64,000 nt of DNA from Sphingomonas colocasiae (GTDB lineage: Bacteria > Pseudomonadota > Alphaproteobacteria > Sphingomonadales > Sphingomonadaceae). The position numbers and the translations under genes were made by a program. Where the stretch lies: NCBI RefSeq assembly GCF_019880585.1, contig NZ_JAINVV010000003.1, forward strand, positions 310,001 to 374,000, read 5' to 3'. The notes under the pieces were generated by a model. It did no database searches. It was not told the origin of the DNA and saw only the letters and a program-made list of their open reading frames with translations. Shown here piece by piece: positions 43,805-51,820 of the stretch (its first letter is position 1; every line of letters starts with the position of its first letter).

Positions 43805-44790
43805 GCCGCCGTCTCCCTGGGTGCCAGCAGCCCTTCGTGAATGCGTTCCGGCCCGGGCTTGGGCGCCGCCAGTGCCTGGGTGATCGCCGCCTCCATCGCC
43901 GCCGCTTCCTCGTTTCGGATGGCGCCCAGCCGGTCGCCGGCGATGCCGCGCGCGGCCAGCTTCTCCGCGACGATCCGCACGGGATCGCGCTGCTGCGCGG
44001 CGGCGATATCCTCCTTGCTGCGGTAGGTTTGCGGATCGCCCTCATAATGGCCGCGGAACCGCAGCGTCTTCGCCTCGATCAGCGTCGGCCCGTCGCCCGC
44101 CCGCGCGCGTGCCACGGCTTCGGCGACGGCGTCGTAAACCGCCTCGACATCCTGCCCGTCGACGATGCGCGACGGCATGCCATAGGCCCCGGCGCGATCC
44201 GCGACATCCTCGATCGAGGTCGCGTCGCGATGCGCGACCGAGACCGACAGGCCGTTATTCTCGCACAGCCACACCATCGGCAGCTTCCAGAGCGCCGCGG
44301 CATTGGCCGCCTCGTGAAAGGTGCCGCGATTGGCAGATCCTTCGCCGAAGATATGCACCGAGACGCGGTCGTCGCCCAATCGGCGGGCGCCGAGCGCGGC
44401 CCCCGCCGACAGGACGAAACCGCCGCCGAGCGTACCGCTCGACCCCATCAGCCCCAGCGAATGATCGACGGCATGGACGATGCCGGCACCCAGCCCACGC
44501 GTCGCCCCGCTCGTCCGCCCCAGGAAATCGCCGAGCAACGGCCCAGGCGCCATGCCCTTGGCCAGCAACTGGGTCAGCCCGCGATGGCTGTAGAACAACA
44601 TGTCGTCGTCACGCAGCGCCGCGCAGACGCCGGTTCCAATCGCTTCCTGGCCACGCCCTGAATGGAGCAGCAATCGGGCGCTGCCATCCTCGATCAGGCG
44701 CAACACCGCCTGCTCCAGCAGGATGGCACGCTCCATGATTCGGTAGACGTGAAGAAGCTGCTCGTCGGTCATCGGCGGCAAGGCGAACAC
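43801..44790 (-). CDS. 2-oxoacid dehydrogenase E1, alpha subunit
   Basis: A 329-residue thiamine diphosphate enzyme of the AcoA/PdhA type. SGRGQEAIGTGV and FYSHRGLTQLLAKG lie in the N-terminal part, and the cofactor motif reads FGEGSANRGTFHEAANAAALWKLPMVWLCENN, with GEG for the commoner GDG. No E3 gene is in the window. The start is uncertain: GTG as given, TTG 9 bp later (better spaced from GGGGAG), or ATG 18 bp later. It is the first gene of the five-gene dehydrogenase operon, with a TetR-type site 71 bp upstream. Confidence 0.92.
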   Translation of the reverse strand: MFALPPMTDEQLLHVYRIMERAILLEQAVLRLIEDGSARLLLHSGRGQEAIGTGVCAALRDDDMLFYSHRGLTQLLAKGMAPGPLLGDFLGRTSGATRGLGAGIVHAVDHSLGLMGSSGTLGGGFVLSAGAALGARRLGDDRVSVHIFGEGSANRGTFHEAANAAALWKLPMVWLCENNGLSVSVAHRDATSIEDVADRAGAYGMPSRIVDGQDVEAVYDAVAEAVARARAGDGPTLIEAKTLRFRGHYEGDPQTYRSKEDIAAAQQRDPVRIVAEKLAARGIAGDRLGAIRNEEAAAMEAAITQALAAPKPGPERIHEGLLAPRETAA

Positions 44791-44860
44791 TCCCCTCTCT
44801 TCAGGATTCCCCGTCCATGCGGGGGCTGGTGGAATTTCGCAACAGCGTCGAAATCCGTTG

Positions 44861-44878
44861 ACCTACTGAGTAGTATGT
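44861..44878. promoter_or_regulatory. TetR-type operator, copy 4 (E1-alpha / acyl-CoA dehydrogenase)
   Basis: acctactgagtagtatgt is identical to copy 1. It lies between divergent genes, 71 bp before the E1-alpha start and 66 bp before the acyl-CoA dehydrogenase start. Confidence 0.75.
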
Positions 44879-44943
44879 GCCCTAAACCCTGTCAAGTACT
44901 GCCCCAAGGGCGGGATTCGCCAAACGCTAGGGAGATTGAATCA

Positions 44944-46476
44944 ATGCAAGCCGACACCATCACGACCGGCGAGGCGCCGCACAGCGAGTCCGATGCCGCG
45001 CTCGTCGCGCGCATCGATCGGCTGTGCACAGAGACGCTGCTGCCGATCGTGCACGGCTGGAGCGACCACGCCGTCACCTGCCGCCCGCTGATCGAAGCGA
45101 TCGCGGCGGAGAATCTTCTCGGCCTGGCCTTGCCCGAGGGCTATGGCGGCCAAGGTCAGGTCGATCGCTATTCCGCGATCCTGTGCCTGTTGCGCGAACG
45201 CTTCGGCTATCACGATGCGCTGATCGACACGCATTTCGCGGTCCAGGGCCTGGGCACCAGCGCGATCGTCCGCATGGGAACGGCGGAACAACATGCCCGC
45301 TATCTGCCCGGCCTCACCGCCGGCCGTACGCTGTTCTCGTTCGCGCTGACCGAGCCGCATAGCGGATCCGACGTTCTCGGCATGAAGACGCGCGCACATC
45401 GCGACGGCAACGACTGGGTGCTCAACGGATCGAAGATGTTCATTTCCGGTGCACCCGATGCCGATGTCTACATCACCTTCGCGCGCACCGGCGGCGAGGA
45501 GGACAAGCGTTCAGTCACCGCCTTCCTTGTCGAGAAGGACACGCCCGGCTTCACCGCGCGCGGCGGCATCGACCTGCAGGCGCCGCACGCCATCGGCTAT
45601 CTCGATTTCGACGATTGCCGCCTGCCCGACAGCCAGCGCATCGGTGAGGTCGGCGACGGGCTGCGCGCATCGCTCGGCACGCTCGAGATCTTCCGCCCGT
45701 CGGTCGGCGCCGCGACGATCGGCATGGCGCGCCGCGCGCTGGATCTGGCGCTCGGTTTCGCGGGCGGGCGTCAGGCATTCGGCGGCACGCTTGCCGACCT
45801 GCCGGGCATCAGGCTCAAGCTCGGCCGCATGGCGGCGCTGATCCAGGGCGGCAGCGCCCTGATCAACCGCGCGGCGACGATGCGGGATTCGGGACGGAGC
45901 ACATTGGTGGAAGGCGCGATCGCCAAGGCCTTTTCGACCGAAGCCGCCGTCGAGATCATCTATGAAGCCCAGCAGATCCATGGCGGGCGCGGCGTGATCG
46001 TCGGGCAGGAGATCGAAATGCTCTCCCGCGCGGTCCGCCCGACGACCATCTACGAAGGCGCCTCCGAAGTGCAGCGCTCGATCATCGGCAAGGCGGAGGC
46101 CAAGCGCGCCGCAGCGGGCGGATCGCGCGGAACCGCGGTGGACGGCCCCGCGACGGCACTGCTCGCCGGTGCCCGCGACTGCTACGAGGCCTGGCTTGCC
46201 GCCGCATCCGTGGACGGGCGCACCCAGCAGCCGGCCTTCCAGGTCCGCCTTGCCGAAAGCGCGATGGCGCTGGAAGCGGCGGAAACCGTCGCTCCGGGCG
46301 ATGCGCAGCTCTACCTCGCCCTCGCGGCGGCGCGCGCGATCATCGGCAATATCCAGCGCACGGGCGGCGGCGCGGCGATCGATGCGCTCGACCGCGCTGT
46401 CGCCGATGCGGGCGCACATGAAGACGGGCTCGCGCTCGCCATCGCCAACGCCCTGTTCGCGGAGGCCGCACGATGA
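44944..46476 (+). CDS. Acyl-CoA dehydrogenase with C-terminal extension
   Basis: The 510-residue flavoprotein has the normal acyl-CoA dehydrogenase core: FALTEPHSGSDVLGMKTRAHRDGNDWVLNGSKMFISGA; IFRPSVGAATIGMARRAL; IHGGRGVIVGQEIEMLSRAVRPTTIYEGASEVQRSII, with the glutamate in YEGASE. About 110 extra residues follow, helical and alanine-rich. AGGGAGA precedes the ATG. It overlaps the MaoC gene by 4 bp. An acyl-CoA dehydrogenase is also present in the Pseudomonas itaconate cluster. Confidence 0.9.
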   Translation: MQADTITTGEAPHSESDAALVARIDRLCTETLLPIVHGWSDHAVTCRPLIEAIAAENLLGLALPEGYGGQGQVDRYSAILCLLRERFGYHDALIDTHFAVQGLGTSAIVRMGTAEQHARYLPGLTAGRTLFSFALTEPHSGSDVLGMKTRAHRDGNDWVLNGSKMFISGAPDADVYITFARTGGEEDKRSVTAFLVEKDTPGFTARGGIDLQAPHAIGYLDFDDCRLPDSQRIGEVGDGLRASLGTLEIFRPSVGAATIGMARRALDLALGFAGGRQAFGGTLADLPGIRLKLGRMAALIQGGSALINRAATMRDSGRSTLVEGAIAKAFSTEAAVEIIYEAQQIHGGRGVIVGQEIEMLSRAVRPTTIYEGASEVQRSIIGKAEAKRAAAGGSRGTAVDGPATALLAGARDCYEAWLAAASVDGRTQQPAFQVRLAESAMALEAAETVAPGDAQLYLALAAARAIIGNIQRTGGGAAIDALDRAVADAGAHEDGLALAIANALFAEAAR

Positions 46477-46928
46477 GCGGGCTCTGGTTCGAGGAATTCG
46501 AGATCGGGCAGGTGTTCGATCACCCCTGGCGCCGCACCGTCACCGAATATGACAATATGCTCTTTTCGAACCTGACGATGAACGTCCAGCCGCTGCACAT
46601 CGATTTCGAGTTCGCGAAGACCACCGAATTCGGCCAGCCGCTGGTGAATTCGCTGTTCACGCTGGGGCTGATGATCGGCATGACCGTCAACGACACCACG
46701 CTCGGCACGACGGTGGCCAATCTCGGCATGTCCGATGTGCGCTTCCCCAAGCCCGTCTTCCATGGCGACACGATCCGGGTGACGACGACGGTCAAGGACA
46801 AGCGCGAAAGCGCCTCCCGTCCCGGCCAGGGCATCGTCACCTTCGTCCATCAGGCCTATAACCAGCGCGACGAACTCGTCGCGCTGTGCGAGCGTGCGGC
46901 CCTGATGAAGGGCAAGCCGGCATCGTGA
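46473..46928 (+). CDS. MaoC-family hydratase
   Basis: A 151-residue hotdog-fold hydratase. FEEFEIGQVFDHPWRRTVTEYDNMLFSNLTMNVQPLHIDFEFAKTTEFGQPLVNSLFTLGL carries the expected D/H catalytic pair (the N-x-x-P-L-H-I-D element). The family includes itaconyl-CoA and mesaconyl-CoA hydratases. It is coupled by overlaps to the acyl-CoA dehydrogenase before it and the CitE-like gene after it. In this context it should add water to an unsaturated C5 acyl-CoA, giving citramalyl-CoA; that is inference. Confidence 0.9.
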   Translation: MSGLWFEEFEIGQVFDHPWRRTVTEYDNMLFSNLTMNVQPLHIDFEFAKTTEFGQPLVNSLFTLGLMIGMTVNDTTLGTTVANLGMSDVRFPKPVFHGDTIRVTTTVKDKRESASRPGQGIVTFVHQAYNQRDELVALCERAALMKGKPAS

Positions 46929-47743
46929 TCCGCTCGCTGCTGTTCGTGCCCGCCAATCGCGCCGATTTCATCGCGAAGCTCGATCGCGCGCCCGCCGATG
47001 CGGTGGCGATCGACCTGGAAGACGGCCTCGCCCCCGTCGCGCGCCCGGAAACGCGGGCCCGCCTCGATGAAATCGTCCATTCGGCGCGCGCGCGGGCAGC
47101 AGCCGGCACGGCGGTCTGGGTCAGGGTCAATGCCGCGGATACGCCGGACTTCGGCGCCGACTGCGCGGCCGCGGCGGATTGCGGTTGCGACGGGATCATC
47201 CTCGCCAAGGCGGAAAGCGGGGAAGAGGTGGAACGTGCCGCCACCCTCACCGGCCGTCCGGTGCTCGCGGGGATCGAATCGGTCGCCGGCCTGTTCGCCG
47301 CATCGGAAATCGCGCACGCCGCGCAACTCGGGGTCTTCTTCGGCGCCGAAGACTATGTCGTGGACCTTGGCGGGCGCCGCACCGCCCAGGGACTCGAAGT
47401 CCTGTATGCGCGCTCGCAGGTCGCGCTCGCCGCGCGCCGCGCGCGCGTGCCCGCACTCGATCTCGTCACGATCGACATGCGGGACGATGCGCGCTGCGAC
47501 GCCGATGCCGAAGCGGGCCGCGACCTGGGCTATACCGGCAAGATGTGCATCACCCCCCGGCAGGTCGAGCGGGCCAATGCCGCCTATCGGCCGGCGCCCG
47601 AGGCCGTCGAACAGGCCGCGCGGCTGATCGCCGCTTATGAAGCAGCCAAGGCGCGGGGGCTGGGCGCGATCGCGTTCGAGGGCCGGATGGTCGACGAACC
47701 GCTGCTGCGCCAGGCGCGCGCAATCGCCGGAGCCGCCACATGA
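46925..47743 (+). CDS. HpcH/HpaI/CitE-type CoA-ester lyase
   Basis: The 272-residue TIM-barrel lyase begins LLFVPANRADFIAKLDRAPADAVAIDLEDGLAP. It shows VRVNA, ILAKAESG, the metal ligand glutamate in GIESVAGL, and the aspartate in FGAEDYVVDLG, as in CitE and citramalyl-/malyl-CoA lyases. It should split a beta-hydroxyacyl-CoA to acetyl-CoA and pyruvate or a related 2-oxoacid. The GTG overlaps the MaoC stop (GTGA), and the CoA-transferase gene overlaps its own stop. Confidence 0.9.
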   Translation: MIRSLLFVPANRADFIAKLDRAPADAVAIDLEDGLAPVARPETRARLDEIVHSARARAAAGTAVWVRVNAADTPDFGADCAAAADCGCDGIILAKAESGEEVERAATLTGRPVLAGIESVAGLFAASEIAHAAQLGVFFGAEDYVVDLGGRRTAQGLEVLYARSQVALAARRARVPALDLVTIDMRDDARCDADAEAGRDLGYTGKMCITPRQVERANAAYRPAPEAVEQAARLIAAYEAAKARGLGAIAFEGRMVDEPLLRQARAIAGAAT

Positions 47744-49002
47744 CCCGGCGCCTGCCCGATGCCGACGCGATCGACTGGGCCGGGATCCTGAAGCCGGGCG
47801 AGACGGTCATGATCGGCGAAGGTGCGGGCGAGCCGCTGACGCTCGCGGAAAGCCTTGTCGCCGCACGGCACGGGTTGCGCGATATCCGCGTCTTTCTGGG
47901 CATGACGCTGGCCGGAACCTTTCGCCCCGAACATGCCGATACGCTGGCCTTCAGCAGCTATGGCGCACTCGGCCAGACCCGCAAGCTGGCGGATGCCGGC
48001 GTACTGGATATCCTGCCGATCGGCCTTGGTCAGGTTCCCGCTCTTGTGGCGCGCGGGGCGTTGAACCTGCCCGTCGTCGCGGTCGCGCTGTCGCCGCCCG
48101 GCCCCGACGGGCGGCATTCGTTCGGCCTGACCGCCATGCACCTGCCCGCCGCGATCCGATCGGCACGGCTGGTGATCGCGGAGGTCAATCACGCCCTGCC
48201 TTATATTCCGGGCGAAACCATCGCGGCTTCCGAAATCGACATCATGATCGAAAGCGAACGCCCCGCCCCCGAATTGCCGGCGGCGGCAGGCAGCAGAACC
48301 GTCGAAGCGATCGCGCGCCATGCGGCGCGGTTCATCGGCGACGGCGCCTCGCTTCAACTCGGCGTCGGCGCGATCCCCGAAGCGATCTGCCGCGAACTCG
48401 CCGACCGGCGCGACCTGGGCATTCACAGCGGGCTGCTCTCGCCCAGCCTGGCGCGGCTGATCGAACAGGGGGTCGCCACCGGCAAGCATCAGCCGATCGT
48501 TCCTGGAAGGGCGGTTTTCGGCGCGGTGATGGGCGACCGGGCGCTTTACGATTTCGTTCGCGGCAATGCCGCCCTCCACCTGGCCGGGATCGAGACCACG
48601 CATGGCCGAGCGGCCGAGGTGGACAATCTCGTCGCGATCAACGGCGCGCTGGGCGTCGATCTTTACGGTCAGGTCAATGCCGAACTGGCGGGCCGGCGCC
48701 ATGTGGGGGCGATCGGCGGCCAGGCAGAATTCTCGCGCGCCGGCACGATCGCCACGCGCGGCCGCAGCATCATCGCGCTCGCCGCGACCAGCCCGGACGG
48801 CAGACGCAGCACGATCAGCGCCGCACCGGTACCGCGCGTCACCACCTCGCGCGCCGATGTCGATATCGTCGTCACCGAATATGGGGCGGCTGAACTGGCC
48901 GGTTGCGGCGAGGCGGAACGCCGCCGCCGCCTGATCGCGATCGCGGCGCCGGCCTTCCGCGACCCCCTGTCCGCCGGAGAAGACCGTACCGATGTCGACT
49001 GA
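47740..49002 (+). CDS. Acetyl-CoA hydrolase/4-hydroxybutyrate CoA-transferase family
   Basis: A 420-residue class I-type CoA transferase, the family that includes itaconate CoA-transferase (Ict/RipA). Blocks are LQLGVGAIPEAICRELADRRDLGIHS, VDNLVAINGALGVDLYGQVNAE, GAIGGQAEFSRAG, and VTTSRADVDIVVTEYGAAEL. In many members the catalytic glutamate follows I-H-S/T; here the sequence is IHSGLLS with glycine. Either another residue is used or this belongs to a distinct branch. The order MaoC-CitE-CoA transferase matches itaconate degradation sets. Confidence 0.86.
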   Translation: MTRRLPDADAIDWAGILKPGETVMIGEGAGEPLTLAESLVAARHGLRDIRVFLGMTLAGTFRPEHADTLAFSSYGALGQTRKLADAGVLDILPIGLGQVPALVARGALNLPVVAVALSPPGPDGRHSFGLTAMHLPAAIRSARLVIAEVNHALPYIPGETIAASEIDIMIESERPAPELPAAAGSRTVEAIARHAARFIGDGASLQLGVGAIPEAICRELADRRDLGIHSGLLSPSLARLIEQGVATGKHQPIVPGRAVFGAVMGDRALYDFVRGNAALHLAGIETTHGRAAEVDNLVAINGALGVDLYGQVNAELAGRRHVGAIGGQAEFSRAGTIATRGRSIIALAATSPDGRRSTISAAPVPRVTTSRADVDIVVTEYGAAELAGCGEAERRRRLIAIAAPAFRDPLSAGEDRTDVD

Positions 49003-50287
49003 TATGCCCAGCCCCCGTGCGGCGTGGTGGACGGTGGCGGTGCTGTTCGCCGCATATCTGGTCTCGTTCGTCGACCGGGTCATCATCGGCCTGCTCGTCG
49101 AACCCATCAAGGCGGACCTGCAACTCACCGACACCGAGTTCGCGCTGCTCCAGGGCATGGCGTTCGCGCTGCTCTATACTGTGCTCGGGCTTCCATGCGG
49201 CTGGCTGGCCGATCGTTATCCGAGGCGATGGCTGCTGACAGCCGGCAGCGCGATATGGAGCCTCGCCACCGCCGCTTGCGGGCTTGCCGGCTCGTTCGGC
49301 CAGTTCCTGGCCGCGCGCATCGGCGTCGGCGCGGGCGAAGCGGTGCTGCCGCCATCGGCGGTCTCGCTCATCGTGGACAGCTTTCCGCCACGAAACCGCG
49401 CGCTCGCGATGAGCGTCTATACCGCCGCATCGAGCATCGGCGCGGGCGCGGCGCTGCTGCTCGGCGGCGCGGTCGTCGCCGCCGTCGCCCAATCGCCACG
49501 GGTGGACATTCCCTTGATCGGTCCGATCGCATCGTGGCAGGCAGTGTTCCTGATCGTCGGCCTTGGCGGGCTCAGCATTTCCGCGCTTGCCCTCACCATC
49601 GCAGAGCCGCCCCGCGCCACGCGCCAAGGCCCGCAAAGCACGTCCGCCGAGCTTTGGCGTCACCTTCTGGCGCATCGGGCGGTCTTCCTGCCGCTCATCG
49701 CCGCGATGGTCCTTTACGCGATCCTTGCCTATGGGTTGCTCGCCTGGGTGCCGGCCTTCTTCATGCGCAGCTATGGAATGGGTGCCGCCGAAGTGGGGCT
49801 GAAATACGGGCTCGTCCTGCTCGTTTTCGGCGGCGGCGGCGGTCTGGCCGGCGCCGCATTCGCGGCACGCCTCACTCGTCGCTTCGGCTCACCGGGCCTG
49901 ATCGCCTGTGCGATCGCCGCAGCCCTTACCGGCCCGTTGATGGCCTTCGCCTTCGCTTCGCATACGCCTACAATCGCGCTGCTGTGGTTCGCCCCCGCGC
50001 TGCTGACCTACACCGTGCCCAGCGGCCTGGCGATCGCGGCGATGCAGTCCGCGGTGCCCAGCGCGCATCGCGGCATGGCGGCGGCGCTCTATTATCTGCT
50101 CATCGGCCTGTTCGGCATGGCGCTCGGTCCCCTCACCATCGCGCTGCTGACCGACAATGTCTTCGGAACGGACGGACTGCGCTGGTCGCTGGCGACCGTC
50201 GCGCTCGCCAGCGCGCCGATCGCCGCCATATTGTTCTGGAAAGCGGCGCGGCCGCATGCGGACCTGACCGCACAGGGCGAGAGCTGA
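48992..50287 (+). CDS. MFS transporter (spinster-like)
   Basis: The 431-residue inner-membrane protein has about 12 hydrophobic helices. FVDRVIIGLLVEPIKADLQLTDTEFALLQGMAFALLYTVLGLPCGWLADRYPRRWLL carries the MFS motif G-x-L-A-D-R. GVGAGEAVLPPSAVSLIVDSFPPRNRALAMSVYTAASSIG is typical of the spinster-like group. It overlaps the CoA transferase gene by 11 bp and ends this operon. Import of a small dicarboxylate or aromatic acid is likely, but the substrate is not shown. Confidence 0.9.
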   Translation: MSTDMPSPRAAWWTVAVLFAAYLVSFVDRVIIGLLVEPIKADLQLTDTEFALLQGMAFALLYTVLGLPCGWLADRYPRRWLLTAGSAIWSLATAACGLAGSFGQFLAARIGVGAGEAVLPPSAVSLIVDSFPPRNRALAMSVYTAASSIGAGAALLLGGAVVAAVAQSPRVDIPLIGPIASWQAVFLIVGLGGLSISALALTIAEPPRATRQGPQSTSAELWRHLLAHRAVFLPLIAAMVLYAILAYGLLAWVPAFFMRSYGMGAAEVGLKYGLVLLVFGGGGGLAGAAFAARLTRRFGSPGLIACAIAAALTGPLMAFAFASHTPTIALLWFAPALLTYTVPSGLAIAAMQSAVPSAHRGMAAALYYLLIGLFGMALGPLTIALLTDNVFGTDGLRWSLATVALASAPIAAILFWKAARPHADLTAQGES

Positions 50288-50364
50288 CGAGGCGCAGCAC
50301 GCCCGCTTTCAGAGAGCGATATGAGCGATTCGGCACGACGCTGTCGGCCCCGGTCGATTCGGTG

Positions 50365-50383
50365 GGCCGGCACTTCGCCGGCC
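50365..50383. terminator. Hairpin between convergent genes
   Basis: ggccggc-acttc-gccggcc forms a 7-bp GC-only stem just before the end of the convergent VOC gene. There is no T-run on either side. Confidence 0.35.
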
Positions 50384-50388
50384 GCGGA

Positions 50389-50958
50389 TCAGGTCATCCC
50401 ATGTTCCGGCGGAATATCGGACATCGGCCCTGCGGGTCGCTGCGCCAGCAGGTCCACGCTCTCGCCGCTCTCATATCGCTCCAGCAGCCTGTCGGGATCA
50501 TAATCGATGCCGATCGGATTGGCGCCGAACGCCTCGCTGGCCATGAACGCGTTCGCGTCCTCCACAGTGCCGCAATCGACCTGGAATTCCATCCTGTTGC
50601 CATCGGGATCGCGACAATAGAGCGACAGGGTGATGCCGTGGTGAACCGGCCAGTAAGGCAGGATGCCAGCGGCCTTGAGCCGGGCATAGGTCTTCATCAG
50701 TTCGCCCGCGTCGGCATAGGTATAGGCGACATGATTGACGCCGATATCGCCGCGTTCGCCGATATTCTCGCCGTCCGGCTTCAACAGCGAGAGGTTGGCG
50801 AAGGCGAAGCGATGATGCTCGTCGTCATAGGTCAGGAAGGCCAGCGCGGGATTGCGATGGACGATGTCCGCCTCGAACACCGTTTGATACCATTGGATCA
50901 TCTCGTCGAAACGGCGCGTCTGATACACGACATGCGCGAACTTGACCGGCTTTGTCAT
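50389..50958 (-). CDS. VOC-family protein (extradiol dioxygenase-like)
   Basis: A 189-residue vicinal-oxygen-chelate protein. H9 (KFAHVVY), H76 (GVNHVAYTY) and E124 (GNRMEFQVD) are likely metal ligands. YCRDPDGNRMEFQVD is typical of biphenyl-2,3-diol dioxygenase-like members. Whether it is a dioxygenase, isomerase or lyase is open. The ATG chosen has AGGGGG before it. A similar gene is annotated as ring-cleaving dioxygenase within the Pseudomonas itaconate locus, so its place next to this module may not be accidental. Confidence 0.85.
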   Translation of the reverse strand: MTKPVKFAHVVYQTRRFDEMIQWYQTVFEADIVHRNPALAFLTYDDEHHRFAFANLSLLKPDGENIGERGDIGVNHVAYTYADAGELMKTYARLKAAGILPYWPVHHGITLSLYCRDPDGNRMEFQVDCGTVEDANAFMASEAFGANPIGIDYDPDRLLERYESGESVDLLAQRPAGPMSDIPPEHGMT

Positions 50959-51116
50959 GCGCGTTCCCCCTCGAATTGAGCGGGCTCCAACACCGCTCAG
51001 TCTTCGCGGCAATCATTAGCATGGCAAGGCGCGGAAAGCAGTGCCCGCTACACAGCCCCTTTCGGGACAATCGATTTTCGGTGACTGGATCGCCCTGAAT
51101 CGGACGTATGGAAAAA

Positions 51117-51192
<76 letters not shown>

Positions 51193-51350
51193 GTCCATTT
51201 TTCGCGCCGTGCCCTGGGGGGCTGCGGCGGTGAGGCGCTGCCTTTATGTCGGCTTCGCGCGCTTTGCAACTATCTTATTTTACCTTTTTCGAGGTTCCGA
51301 TGCATGCGCCGACCGGATCGGCAAGATGCATCGGAACATCGCCCGTCCGA

Positions 51351-51680
51351 TCAGTTATTGCCGTCGTCGTCGTCGTCGGACGTGACCACGCCCAGATCGT
51401 CGTCGCCGCCCAGATCGACCTCGTCGTCGGGCGAATCGCTATCCTCTTCGACGTCCAGATCCAGATCGTCGTCGACCAGATCGGAATCGACATCCTTCTT
51501 GGTGTCGCTTTCCTTCTTGGGAACGTCATAGGGAAGCGGCTGCTTCGACTTCAGGATAGGATCGGGCTCCCACACATTGCCGCATTCGATGCAGGTGACG
51601 GGGTCGTCCTTGGTCAGATCGTAGAAGCGCGTCGCGCATTTCGGGCAGGTCCGCTTCGTGCCCCATTCAGGCTTCACCAT
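51351..51680 (-). CDS. FYDLN-acid protein (TIGR02300 family)
   Basis: The 109-residue protein has two C-x-x-C pairs (C12/C15 and C30/C33) forming a zinc-ribbon-like head with TRFYDLTKDDPVTC. A lysine-rich hinge and a tail of about 50 mostly acidic residues (DLVDDDLDLDVEEDS and a run of five D) follow. The family is alphaproteobacterial and of unknown function. It is divergent from aroA, its usual neighbour. Confidence 0.93.
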   Translation of the reverse strand: MVKPEWGTKRTCPKCATRFYDLTKDDPVTCIECGNVWEPDPILKSKQPLPYDVPKKESDTKKDVDSDLVDDDLDLDVEEDSDSPDDEVDLGGDDDLGVVTSDDDDDGNN

Positions 51681-51820
51681 GTGCCGCCTCTAACCTCCAG
51701 TAAAATGAAAGAAGCGGGCCCACCGAAGCCGGCCGCCCGCCAATCGTCGCGCGCCTTGCCATAGCGGGACGCCGCTGTCAAAAGCCGCGACGATTTCTCT
51801 ATCCCCATCCTGGAAAAACC

